From: Pseudomonadota bacterium
Lineage (GTDB): Bacteria > Pseudomonadota > Alphaproteobacteria > Rhizobiales > Xanthobacteraceae
Direction of reading: 5' to 3'
DNA: 13,813 nucleotides
NCBI GenBank assembly: GCA_023390955.1
Contig: JAEWBW010000578.1
Span: 1-13,813 of the forward strand
A model generated the notes under the pieces. The model saw nothing but the letters and a program-made list of their open reading frames with translations, was not told the origin of the DNA and ran no database searches. Below, one piece after another: positions 1 to 6,753 of the stretch. The position numbers and the translations under genes are program-made. The stretch's first letter is position 1, and the number at the start of each line of letters is the position of its first letter.

Positions 1-20
1 GTCCTGGCTTTCGCCAGGAC
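1..20. repeat. Perfect hairpin palindrome at left edge
   Basis: An 8-base arm, GTCCTGGC, is followed by the loop TTTC and the exact reverse complement GCCAGGAC. It resembles the short palindromes scattered between genes in Bradyrhizobium and Rhodopseudomonas genomes. That resemblance is from memory, and no second copy occurs in this window. It could also act as a terminator for a gene left of the window, but no T-run follows (the next bases are GACACTGG). The element may extend beyond the left edge. Confidence 0.5.
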
Positions 21-130
21 GACACTGGAGTGAGTGGCCGAGCGAGAACGATCAACAACGCGTGTGTTGCCTCGCTCTCGCCTGTGCTGTTTCCTGACGG
101 CCAGAATTCGGCTGTCGGCACTTACACCAC

Positions 131-1726
131 ATGCACAACGCGCTCCCGACCGTCAGGCGACGCGATCTCCTTGCGCTGATCGGCACGGTGGCCGGCAGCA
201 CGTCGATGTATCACGCGATGACGAGCCTCGGCTTCGCATCGGAATCCCGCTATCGGGGGCCGGTGAAGCTGGAGGGCGATCCGAAGGGCGCATCCGTCGT
301 CGTGCTCGGGGCCGGCCTTGCCGGCATGACGGCCGCGCTCGAATTGCGCAGGGCCGGCTACAAGGTCCAGATCCTCGAGTTCAACAATCGCGCCGGCGGC
401 CGCAACTGGACACTGCGGGGCGGCGATAGTTTTACCGAGCTTGGCGGTTACAAGCAGACCTGCGAATTTTCGGACGGGCTCTACATCAATCCGGGCCCGT
501 GGCGGATTCCCTATCACCACCGCGCGCTGCTCGACTATTGCAAGCGGCTGAACGTCGCGCTCGAGCCGTTCAACCAGCTCAATCACAACGCCTTCCTGCA
601 TTCCACCCGCGCCTTCGACGGCCGGCCGCAGCGGCTGCGGGCCGTGAAGGCAGACTTCCAGGGACAGATCGCCGAGTTGCTCGCGAAGACGACGCAGCAA
701 GGCAAGCTGGACGAAGCCGTGTCGAAGGAAGACCAGGAGATCCTGCTTCAGGCGCTTCGCTCCTGGGGCGCGCTCGACAGCGGCTATGGCTACAAGACCA
801 ATCTGATCTCGGCGGAGTTCCGTGGCTACAGCAAGGATCCCGGCGGCGGATTGACGGCGATGCCGGAGCCGAGCGTACCGGTCGGCCTGTCCGAGGTGCT
901 GAAGTCGCGGCTCTGGCGATATCTGCGCGGCTTCGCGCATTACAATTTCCAGACGACGATGTTCCAGCCGGTCGGCGGCATGGACATGATCGGCAAGGCA
1001 TTTGCAAAGGAGGTCGGCGACCTCATCCGCTACAATGCGAAGGTCAAGCAGATCCAGCAGGACGCGCGCGGTGTCACCGTCAGCTACGTCGATGCGACGC
1101 GGAGCGGCGCGGTTCAGCAGGTGCACGCGGACTGGTGCGTCTGCACGATTCCGCTGTCGATCCTCAGCCAGCTGCAGCTCGACGTAAGCCCCGCCATGCG
1201 GACGGCGATTGATGCCGTGCCCTACGCCGCCTCGGTCAAGATCGGCCTCCAGTTCAAGCGCCGCTTCTGGGAGGAGGACGAGGCGATCTATGGCGGCATC
1301 AGCTACACTGATCTGCCGATCCGCCAGATCGCCTATCCCAATTATGGGTATAACCGCGCCGGCCGCGGCGTGCTGCTCGGCGCCTACATGTTCGAGGGAC
1401 CGAACTCCTACGAGTTCACGGCGATGCCGCCGGCCGAGCGGGTCGCGCGCGCCGTCGAGTTCGGCGCTGCCATCCATCCGCAATACAGCAGCGAATTCGA
1501 GAACGGCGTGGCCGTGGCCTGGCACCGGGTGCCGTTCGCGCTCGGCTGCAGTGGCGAGTGGAGCGACGAGGCGCGCGCCGCGCACTACCAGAACCTCTGC
1601 CAGATCGACGGCCGCATCGTGCTCGCGGGCGAGCACGCCTCGGCCTTGCCGGCCTGGCAGGAAGGCGCGATCCTGTCGGCGCTCGATGCGATCAGGCGGC
1701 TGCACGACCGCGTGGTGAAGACCTGA
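131..1726 (+). CDS. Tat-exported flavin amine oxidase (FAD-dependent monoamine oxidase family)
   Basis: Predicted 531-residue flavoenzyme that oxidises an amine or amino acid to an imine, probably in the periplasm. The N-terminus has a twin-arginine signal (VRRRDLL, residues 8-14) followed by a hydrophobic stretch. The FAD-binding Rossmann motif GAGLAG lies at residues 60-65, with the ribose-binding Glu (ILEFNN) and the GGR motif at 89-91. The C-terminal FAD motif GRIVLAGEHAS precedes AWQEGAILSA, typical of the MAO/amino-acid oxidase family. I see no C-terminal Cys motif for covalent FAD, so the FAD is probably non-covalent. No strong ribosome binding site precedes ATG 131, but this start keeps the Tat signal intact. 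The stop overlaps the cytochrome c start by one base (TGATG), which implies translational coupling. Family known, substrate unknown. The cytochrome partner suggests it works as a dehydrogenase rather than an O2-using oxidase. Confidence 0.88.
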   Translation: MHNALPTVRRRDLLALIGTVAGSTSMYHAMTSLGFASESRYRGPVKLEGDPKGASVVVLGAGLAGMTAALELRRAGYKVQILEFNNRAGGRNWTLRGGDSFTELGGYKQTCEFSDGLYINPGPWRIPYHHRALLDYCKRLNVALEPFNQLNHNAFLHSTRAFDGRPQRLRAVKADFQGQIAELLAKTTQQGKLDEAVSKEDQEILLQALRSWGALDSGYGYKTNLISAEFRGYSKDPGGGLTAMPEPSVPVGLSEVLKSRLWRYLRGFAHYNFQTTMFQPVGGMDMIGKAFAKEVGDLIRYNAKVKQIQQDARGVTVSYVDATRSGAVQQVHADWCVCTIPLSILSQLQLDVSPAMRTAIDAVPYAASVKIGLQFKRRFWEEDEAIYGGISYTDLPIRQIAYPNYGYNRAGRGVLLGAYMFEGPNSYEFTAMPPAERVARAVEFGAAIHPQYSSEFENGVAVAWHRVPFALGCSGEWSDEARAAHYQNLCQIDGRIVLAGEHASALPAWQEGAILSALDAIRRLHDRVVKT

Positions 1727-2145
1727 TGGCAAACTCACATCACAGGCGATGGCCGATCGGTCTTGCGATCGCAGCAGCGGCGACGCTGTCGGCGACGGCG
1801 CTTGCGCATGACGGGACCCAGACGCGCATCTTCAGTTCCGGCTTCACCTTTGCCGAGGCCACGGGAGAAGAGCTGTTCGCCAACATCTGTCAGGGTTGCC
1901 ATATGCCCGATGCGGGCGGCGCGGCCGGAGCCGGCAGCTACCCGTCGCTGACCGCCGACCGAAATCTGGAGGCGCGGGGCTATCCGGTCTATCTCGTCCT
2001 GCACGGCCGCCGCGCCATGCCGCCGTTCGGCGAGATGATGACGGACGCGCAGGTCGCCGCTGTCGTGAATTACCTGCGCAGCAATTTCGGCAACAATTAT
2101 GAGGACGCGGTCACGGCCAACGAAGTCCGGGACGCCCGCCGCTAG
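1726..2145 (+). CDS. Periplasmic class I cytochrome c
   Basis: Small 139-residue monohaem cytochrome. A signal peptide with a positively charged start and Ala-rich core ends near ALA at residues 25-27. The haem attachment site is CQGCH (C55, C58, H59), and the likely distal axial ligand is M98 in RRAMPPFG, the usual Met-Pro context of class I cytochromes c. The fold ends with the expected helix (TDAQVAAVVNYLRSN). The start ATG at 1726 overlaps the amine oxidase stop, and the reading frame is also open upstream, but an earlier start would remove the signal peptide. The gene order makes it the likely electron acceptor of the amine oxidase, passing electrons toward the terminal oxidases. Cytochrome c as acceptor is established for the related flavoenzyme NicA2 of Pseudomonas putida S16; for this pair it is inference. 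Confidence 0.9.
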   Translation: MANSHHRRWPIGLAIAAAATLSATALAHDGTQTRIFSSGFTFAEATGEELFANICQGCHMPDAGGAAGAGSYPSLTADRNLEARGYPVYLVLHGRRAMPPFGEMMTDAQVAAVVNYLRSNFGNNYEDAVTANEVRDARR

Positions 2146-2168
2146 GCTTTGGAAAGAGGGGGAGACGA

Positions 2169-2657
2169 ATGAAACTTGGGATCACGACCATCATCGCCGC
2201 GCTGCTCAGCTTCGTCGGCACAGCTCAGGCCGAGATCATCCGGCATCCGATTCCCAACTCCAACTTCCCGATCGCGCAGGCTGTCGAGGTCAAGGGCAAT
2301 GCCACGACCTACTATGTCAGCGGCCAGGTGCCGCCAGTCGCTGACAAGGCAGCCAATCCCCAGAGCCTGCAGGCCTATGGCGACACCAAGGCCCAGACCG
2401 TCGGTGTGCTCCAGCGGATCAAGGGCATCCTGGAAGGGCTTGGGCTCACCATGGGTGACGTCGTGAAGATGCAGGTCTTCCTGGTCCACAACGCCACGAC
2501 GCCGATGGACTTCGGCGCCTTCATGGAGGGCTACACCCAGTTTTTCGGCGGCTCCCAGCCCAACCTGCCGGCCCGTTCCGTGGTCGGCGTTGCCTCGCTG
2601 GCCAATCCCGGTTTCCTGGTCGAGATCGAGGTGATTGCGGTGAAGGCGGCCAAATAA
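2169..2657 (+). CDS. Exported RidA-family (YjgF/UK114) imine deaminase
   Basis: Predicted 162-residue RidA/YjgF protein with an N-terminal signal peptide (hydrophobic core, cleavage near TAQA at residue 21). Cytoplasmic RidA proteins are about 128-130 residues and lack this. By hand alignment with E. coli RidA, catalytic Arg105 corresponds to R136 (LPARSV) and Glu120 to E152 (VEIEVIA). The Cys107 position is V138. RidA hydrolyses reactive enamines/imines to ketones plus ammonia, and the conserved Arg marks the deaminase-competent subgroup. Third gene of the unit, 23 bases after the cytochrome c stop, behind a strong ribosome binding site (GAGGGGGAG). In context it would remove the imine made by the amine oxidase in the same compartment. 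No terminator with a T-run follows; the small hairpin AACCGG-CAG-CCGGTT overlaps the stop. Confidence 0.88.
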   Translation: MKLGITTIIAALLSFVGTAQAEIIRHPIPNSNFPIAQAVEVKGNATTYYVSGQVPPVADKAANPQSLQAYGDTKAQTVGVLQRIKGILEGLGLTMGDVVKMQVFLVHNATTPMDFGAFMEGYTQFFGGSQPNLPARSVVGVASLANPGFLVEIEVIAVKAAK

Positions 2658-2748
2658 CCGGCAGCCGGTTCCAGGGGCCAATTTCGCGAGATCGGCTTCG
2701 CCGGCCGGTAACCCTGACGGCACTTGGGCGCTGGAAATCCCCGGCGGG

Positions 2749-2795
2749 CCTCCTAAATAGGAGGTAGATTTAGCCCTTAATTGAATTTCAGGAGG
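2749..2795 (+). promoter_or_regulatory. Possible SD/anti-SD switch in the leader of the 2801 gene
   Basis: CCTCCT at 2749-2754 is exactly complementary to two AGGAGG copies: one directly after it (2759-2764, a 6-bp stem with a four-base loop AAAT) and the true Shine-Dalgarno at 2790-2795. Pairing with one excludes the other, so the leader could hide or expose the ribosome binding site. This holds only if the transcript starts upstream of 2749. The complementarity is seen; the function is a guess. Confidence 0.3.
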
Positions 2796-2800
2796 CGTCC

Positions 2801-3184
2801 GTGGTCCTGAAAAGTGTTTCCCTTGGCCTTGCCGCTGCCCTCATGCTCGCATGGGGCGGCATCGCGTCGGCCAGCGACTACAAGCCCGACGAATATCTCG
2901 GTCTCGATCTCTCCAAGGCGGTGCTGTCGCCCAAGCGGCTCGGTCCTCCGACCGAATTCGCGCCGGTGGCGGTCGAGGCCCGCAGCGAGGCGAAGCCGGT
3001 CGCGACCGAACGTGTGCACGTTCCCGCACCGAAGGTTGCTCGTGCGAAGGTGACGACGCCGCGCGGCGCCGCGCGCACGAAGCTCGCGCATCGTCGAAGC
3101 AACCCGCTGGATGCGCAGGCCATGGACACGCGAATCCAGACCTGGCCGTGCCGCTCGGGCGGCATCTGCGACTGGAAGCGCTAG
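2801..3184 (+). CDS. Small secreted protein of unknown function
   Basis: A 127-residue protein starting at GTG, with a near-consensus Shine-Dalgarno AGGAGG at 2790-2795 five bases upstream, so the start is well supported. The signal peptide has a Leu/Ala-rich core and an ASA cleavage site near residue 24. The mature part (about 103 residues) is basic, with a Pro/Ala/Lys/Arg-rich middle of low complexity, and ends in a two-cysteine tail WPCRSGGICDWK (C117, C123) that could form a small disulfide loop. I recognise no domain. It looks like the lineage-specific small exported proteins common in Bradyrhizobium. It lies 143 bases after the RidA gene and is probably a separate transcription unit. 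The two cysteines and the export signal suggest the periplasm or outside. Confidence 0.75.
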   Translation: MVLKSVSLGLAAALMLAWGGIASASDYKPDEYLGLDLSKAVLSPKRLGPPTEFAPVAVEARSEAKPVATERVHVPAPKVARAKVTTPRGAARTKLAHRRSNPLDAQAMDTRIQTWPCRSGGICDWKR

Positions 3185-3259
3185 TGTGTCACAAGTGCGT
3201 CGCAAAACCGTAGGCATGTAGTCAAGAAACCGTCGGCCGGGAGTCAAACGGCGCAGGCA

Positions 3260-3283
3260 CCTTTCGTCGCGATTCGACGAAGG
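3260..3283 (+). promoter_or_regulatory. Hairpin covering the phoD ribosome binding site
   Basis: CCTTTCGTCG (3260-3269) pairs with CGACGAAGG (3275-3283) to give nine base pairs with one bulged T and a five-base loop. The right arm contains GAAGG (3279-3283), the only Shine-Dalgarno-like sequence at proper spacing (8 bases) from the ATG at 3292. Translation could therefore depend on opening of this hairpin. Pairing is read directly; a regulatory role is inferred. Confidence 0.4.
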
Positions 3284-3291
3284 TTTCCTGA

Positions 3292-4866
3292 ATGGCAACG
3301 CTCCGCGCCTCGCGCGCATGGACCCGACGGCAGTTTCTGGTCCGCTCCACGTCTTCGCTCGCACTCGCCGGTCTCGGCTCATTCGCAAAACCAGGTCTCA
3401 GCCGCGCCGCCGACCGGCCCTCGATCGCCGGTGGCATCCAGTCGGGTGATGTCTCGGAGGGGTCTGCCGTGGTGTGGGCGCGCACCGACCGGCCGGCGCG
3501 GATGCGGGTGGAATGCTCCACCGTCGAAAGCTTTCGAACGATCCTGTCCACGGCGTCCGCCGACGCGCTGCCCGATGCCGACTTCACTTCGAAGGTGCTG
3601 CTCGGCGATTTGCCGCCGGGCCAGGACATATTCTATCGCGTGCGCTTCGACGACATCGCGACCGGCCTCGCGGGTGAATCCCGCGTCGGCCATTTTCGGA
3701 CGGCGCCACCTGCAGGCAAGTCGATATCCTTCGTCTGGTCCGGCGACACGGCCGGCCAGGGTTGGGGCATCGACACCGCGCGCGGCGGCATGCGCTCCTA
3801 TCACACCATGCTGGAGAACCACCCGGACTTTTTCATCCATTCCGGTGACCACATCTACGCGGACTGCACCATTCCGTCGGAGCAAAGACTTCCTAACGGC
3901 GAGGTCTGGCGCAACATCGTCACGGAGGAGAAGTCCGAGGTCGCGCACTCGCTGGCGCAGTTTCGCGGCAATTACAAATACAATCATCTCGACGAGAATT
4001 TTCGCGCCTTCCATCAGGAGGTGCCGATGTTCGCGCAGTGGGACGACCACGAAGTGACCAACGACTGGTCGCCGACCGGCTCCTATGACGAGAGCGGCTA
4101 TGAGGACGACGGCACACCGCGCCTCGTCGCACGGGCCCGGCGCGCATTCTTCGACTTCATGCCGATCCGCAACACGCCCGCGCAACAAGGCCGCATCTAT
4201 CGCAGGATCGGGTACGGGCCGCTGCTCGACGTCTTCATGATCGACATGCGCAGCTATCGCGACGCAAGCTGGAACAAGGGCGACGACCACGCCGGCTGGA
4301 TCTTTGGACGCGAGCAACTGGCCTGGCTGAAGCGTGAGCTGGCGGCCTCGCGCGCGACCTGGAAGGTCATCGCGGCCGACCTGCCGATCGGCCTCGTCAG
4401 CTTCGATGCGGTCGCGCTCGGCAACGGCCCACCTGACCGGCGCGAGCACGAGATCGCCGATCTGCTGTCCTTCATCAAGCGTGCAGGCGTGAAGAACATC
4501 GTCTGGCTCACCGCCGACATGCATTACACGGCGGCGCACCACTACGATCCCAATCGCGCGGTGTTCTCCGATTTTGAACCGTTCTGGGAGTTCATCTCCG
4601 GGCCGTTGCATGCCGGCACCTGGGGGCCGGGCGAACTCGATAACACCTTTGGCCCGGTCGCGATGTACCAGAACGGCTGCAGCGCAGCGCAAGGCAACAA
4701 CCTCGCACCCTGCTTCGGGTTGCAGTTCTTCGGCCGCGTCGACATCGACGGCGCGAGCGCGGTGATGACCGTGACGCTGAAGGACGTCGATAACCGCGAC
4801 CTCTGGTCGGTCGATATCCTGCCGCAACCGCAGGCACGCCCCGCAATGGTGGCGCAGCATTCGTAA
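3292..4866 (+). CDS. phoD: Tat-exported alkaline phosphatase D family protein
   Basis: A 524-residue PhoD-type metallophosphoesterase hydrolysing phosphomono- or diesters outside the cytoplasm. Twin-arginine signal TRRQFLVRS at residues 11-19 followed by a hydrophobic region. An N-terminal immunoglobulin-like PhoD_N domain (about 45-140, starting GGIQSGDVS) precedes the catalytic domain. Metal-site motifs in order: WSGDTAG (D152), HSGDHIYAD (D186, Y189), WDDHEVTND (D251, D252, H253) and LTADMHYTAAHH (D409, H411). These match PhoD, in which Ca2+ and Fe3+ are bound. Length is normal and the frame intact. The start at 3292 is set by GAAGG eight bases upstream, itself inside a hairpin. I see no convincing PhoB box ahead, so phosphate control cannot be claimed. 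It sits alone between unrelated genes. Confidence 0.88.
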   Translation: MATLRASRAWTRRQFLVRSTSSLALAGLGSFAKPGLSRAADRPSIAGGIQSGDVSEGSAVVWARTDRPARMRVECSTVESFRTILSTASADALPDADFTSKVLLGDLPPGQDIFYRVRFDDIATGLAGESRVGHFRTAPPAGKSISFVWSGDTAGQGWGIDTARGGMRSYHTMLENHPDFFIHSGDHIYADCTIPSEQRLPNGEVWRNIVTEEKSEVAHSLAQFRGNYKYNHLDENFRAFHQEVPMFAQWDDHEVTNDWSPTGSYDESGYEDDGTPRLVARARRAFFDFMPIRNTPAQQGRIYRRIGYGPLLDVFMIDMRSYRDASWNKGDDHAGWIFGREQLAWLKRELAASRATWKVIAADLPIGLVSFDAVALGNGPPDRREHEIADLLSFIKRAGVKNIVWLTADMHYTAAHHYDPNRAVFSDFEPFWEFISGPLHAGTWGPGELDNTFGPVAMYQNGCSAAQGNNLAPCFGLQFFGRVDIDGASAVMTVTLKDVDNRDLWSVDILPQPQARPAMVAQHS

Positions 4867-4886
4867 GCCGTCTAACCCGATCTTGA

Positions 4887-4916
4887 TTGGCCGGCTCGCC
4901 ATCGCCGCGCTATAGT
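4887..4916 (+). promoter_or_regulatory. Candidate sigma-70-type promoter for the aldo/keto reductase
   Basis: TTGGCC (4887-4892) and TATAGT (4911-4916) are separated by 18 bases. The -10 matches the consensus in five of six positions, the -35 is weak. Transcription would start near 4923, leaving a leader of about 87 bases before the ATG at 5010. It is the best promoter-like sequence in this gap. Confidence 0.4.
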
Positions 4917-5009
4917 GGCCGCTCCCGCCACCTCTTTTCCATCACCGAAGAGTCTGTCCCCGCGGCCTCACCGCGCGTCCGGCGGGCAATATTCGTCAGG
5001 GAGCGTTTC

Positions 5010-5828
5010 ATGGACAATCTGAAGACACAGGGCATCAGCATGCCCAAGCTCGGCCTCGGCACCTTCCGCATGCAGGGCGATGAATGCCGTGCCGCGGTCG
5101 AGAGCGCGCTGGCGCTCGGCTATCGACACATCGACACCGCGGAGATGTATGCCAATGAGGAGGCGATCGGCGCGGCCATCGCCTCGGCCAAGGTGCCGCG
5201 TGGCGAGCTGCACGTGACCACAAAAGTCTGGCACGAGAACCTGTCGCCGGATGCGATTCGCCGCGCCTTCGACGCCAGCCTGAAGAAGCTGCGGCTCGAC
5301 CATGTCGATCTCTATCTCGTGCATTGGCCCTCGCGCAACGCGAACTGGGGCGCGGCGTTCGAGACGCTGATGAAGCTGAAGGAGGATGGGCGAACCCGCG
5401 CCATCGGTGTCGCCAACTTCACCACCGCGTTGCTCAAGGTCGCGGTCGAGGAGGTCAAGGCGCCGATCGCCTGCAACCAGATCGAATATCATGCGATGCT
5501 GGATCAATCGAAGGTCATCGCCTATCTCGCGGCGAAGTCGATCCCGCTGGTCGCGTACTGCCCGCTGGCGCAGGGACGCTTTGCGTCGGATCCGGTGCTG
5601 GCCGAGATCGGAAGGAAGCACGATGCGACGGCCGCACAGGTCGCGCTGAAATGGCTGCTCGACCAGGACGGCGTCGCCGCTATCCCGAAGGCGTCGCGGC
5701 GCGAGAGCCAGGCGGCCAATCTCGGCGCGCTGAATCTCACGCTCGATGACGACGATCGCAAGAAGATCGCGGGCCTGCCGAAGGACAAGCGTTGCGTCAA
5801 TCCCGGCTTCGCCCCGGCGTGGGACTAG
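5010..5828 (+). CDS. Aldo/keto reductase
   Basis: A 272-residue cytoplasmic NAD(P)H-dependent oxidoreductase with the (beta/alpha)8 barrel of the AKR superfamily, reducing an aldehyde or ketone. The catalytic tetrad is complete: D42 and Y47 (IDTAEMY), K72 (VTTKVW) and H105 (LVHWP). The barrel-end motif GVANF and the cofactor-binding strand AIPKASR are both present. The length and the short form resemble the 2,5-diketo-gluconate reductase/methylglyoxal reductase-like AKRs; the substrate cannot be read. The frame is open 41 codons upstream, but ATG 5010 has AGGGAG six bases before it and starts exactly where the family starts, so the longer form is rejected. Single-gene unit with its own candidate promoter and a terminator 27 bases after the stop. 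Confidence 0.9.
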   Translation: MDNLKTQGISMPKLGLGTFRMQGDECRAAVESALALGYRHIDTAEMYANEEAIGAAIASAKVPRGELHVTTKVWHENLSPDAIRRAFDASLKKLRLDHVDLYLVHWPSRNANWGAAFETLMKLKEDGRTRAIGVANFTTALLKVAVEEVKAPIACNQIEYHAMLDQSKVIAYLAAKSIPLVAYCPLAQGRFASDPVLAEIGRKHDATAAQVALKWLLDQDGVAAIPKASRRESQAANLGALNLTLDDDDRKKIAGLPKDKRCVNPGFAPAWD

Positions 5829-5855
5829 CTCCGATCAGACCTGCATGCGCGCAAA

Positions 5856-5883
5856 GAAATGGCCCCCGGTCGGGGGCCATTTC
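5856..5883. terminator. Bidirectional terminator between converging genes
   Basis: A 12-base perfect stem (GAAATGGCCCCC with GGGGGCCATTTC) closes a four-base loop, GGTC. The A-rich left flank gives a T-rich tail on the minus strand (ATTTCTTTGC), and the plus strand has a short T-run within the stem end. Its place between the aldo/keto reductase (plus) and the histidine-rich gene (minus) suits two-way termination. Confidence 0.8.
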
Positions 5884-5897
5884 CATGTCGTGGGTCA

Positions 5898-6125
5898 TTA
5901 ATCCCAGTGGTGACGGTGACCGCGCTTGATCACGACGACCTTGTCGCGATGATGCCAGCCGCGATGCCAGCCATGGTCGCGATGGGCGCGGTATTCAGCA
6001 CGCGCGCCGTAAGCACCGTGATGATGATGGCCCTTCTTGATGACGATGGTCTCGGCATTCGCCATCGTCGGTGCCGCGATCACAAGCGCGCCCAGGGCTG
6101 CAACCACATAACCAAGCTTCTTCAT
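5898..6125 (-). CDS. Tiny secreted histidine-rich protein
   Basis: A 75-residue protein. A signal peptide (MKK start, hydrophobic core, cleavage near ANA at 22-24) leaves a mature chain of about 51 residues with 12 histidines, including HHHH at 33-36 and further His pairs. Two copies of a short pattern flank the middle: TIVIKKGHHHH (residues 27-36 area) and VVVIKRGHRHH (63-73), so the protein looks like an internal duplication joined by an Arg/His/Trp-rich linker. The start at 6125 is supported by GGAGGAGG about five bases upstream on the minus strand; the frame stays open further up but would lose the signal peptide. Function unknown. Binding of Zn, Ni or Cu in the periplasm is a guess from composition. 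It is followed by a strong terminator. Confidence 0.75.
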   Translation of the reverse strand: MKKLGYVVAALGALVIAAPTMANAETIVIKKGHHHHGAYGARAEYRAHRDHGWHRGWHHRDKVVVIKRGHRHHWD

Positions 6126-6234
6126 GATGTCCTCCTCCAAACCAGAATGCACTTGAGAACCGCGCATGCGCGCAATCGTTCCGGAGGAACAGCAGGAGAT
6201 TTCTGAATGGACGTTCAGCTTGAATCCGGAAGCA

Positions 6235-6681
6235 TCAGGTGCTCGCGCCGCAGCGGCGCTGTGCGAGTGTCGGCTGTCCCGTCTTGACGAATTTTCCATC
6301 CCTGATGGTGTAGTCGCCGCGTTCGCTGCGATTGTACATCGCGCGTAATGTGCCGTCCTTCTGAAGCAAGAGCCCGAATTCGCGCGCCTGATGCAATGAG
6401 GGAAAGAACACCGTGACGTTGAACAGGCCGCCGGTCTCGCTCGAAACGGACAACACCTCGTTCTCGTCTTTGGTGTCGCCAAAGTTTCGGCGATACATCA
6501 CGCGGCCATCCTGCATGATCTCAAAGGTAAGAAGCGTGCCCTTGCCGCGGTCGGGGCGCAGCGAGCAGTCAGCGGCCCATGATCCGAGCAGTCCCGATCG
6601 GGCGATCGTCGCGGCCAGGGTTTCGGCGCCGGCCGGAGCAACCAGGGCGAGCCAGAGCAGCGTGGGCATCGTCCCACGCAT
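6235..6681 (-). CDS. Secreted protein of unknown function
   Basis: A 148-residue protein if started at the ATG at 6681, which gives a normal signal peptide (MPTLLWLALVAPAGA, cleavage near residue 19). The frame is open 27 codons further up, but that extension is polar and would bury the signal. A GGAA-containing weak ribosome site lies upstream. The mature part begins with a LGSWAADC motif (C39) and ends with a second cysteine (C144), a likely disulfide; between them lies a beta-rich pattern (FEIMQDGRVMYRR, FGLLLQKDGTLRAMY) that suggests a small barrel. I do not recognise the family. It is upstream of the histidine-rich gene on the same strand (109-base gap with small palindromes, no clear terminator), so the two could share a transcript. 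Confidence 0.68.
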   Translation of the reverse strand: MRGTMPTLLWLALVAPAGAETLAATIARSGLLGSWAADCSLRPDRGKGTLLTFEIMQDGRVMYRRNFGDTKDENEVLSVSSETGGLFNVTVFFPSLHQAREFGLLLQKDGTLRAMYNRSERGDYTIRDGKFVKTGQPTLAQRRCGAST

Positions 6682-6753
6682 CAGAATGTTTCCGATCACG
6701 TCAACAGCTCCCCGCCCGCCTTCGTCTCTCGCGCCGCCGAATCCCACATCGGT

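Noticed and set aside
122..1738. A long open frame on the minus strand opposite the amine oxidase
   Set aside because: Arg/Ala/His-rich composition with no recognisable domain, typical of antisense frames in GC-rich coding DNA; the plus strand has clear FAD motifs. The same applies to long antisense frames opposite phoD (3379-4902), the antiporter (10432-12195) and ribB (12276-13415).
2656..2670. Terminator after the RidA gene
   Set aside because: AACCGG-CAG-CCGGTT is a perfect short stem but its loop is only three bases, it overlaps the stop codon and it has no T-run.
3185..3291. Pho box ahead of phoD
   Set aside because: No pair of CTGTCAT-like repeats with 11-base spacing; only the unrelated AGTCAA repeats are present.
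4887..5009. Longer N-terminus for the aldo/keto reductase
   Set aside because: The 41 extra codons do not resemble the family, and a good ribosome site precedes ATG 5010.
6161..6172. 12-base palindrome CGCGCATGCGCG upstream of the histidine-rich gene
   Set aside because: Self-complementary, but simple alternating GC-rich sequence of this kind is common in such genomes; no matching promoter elements are placed around it.
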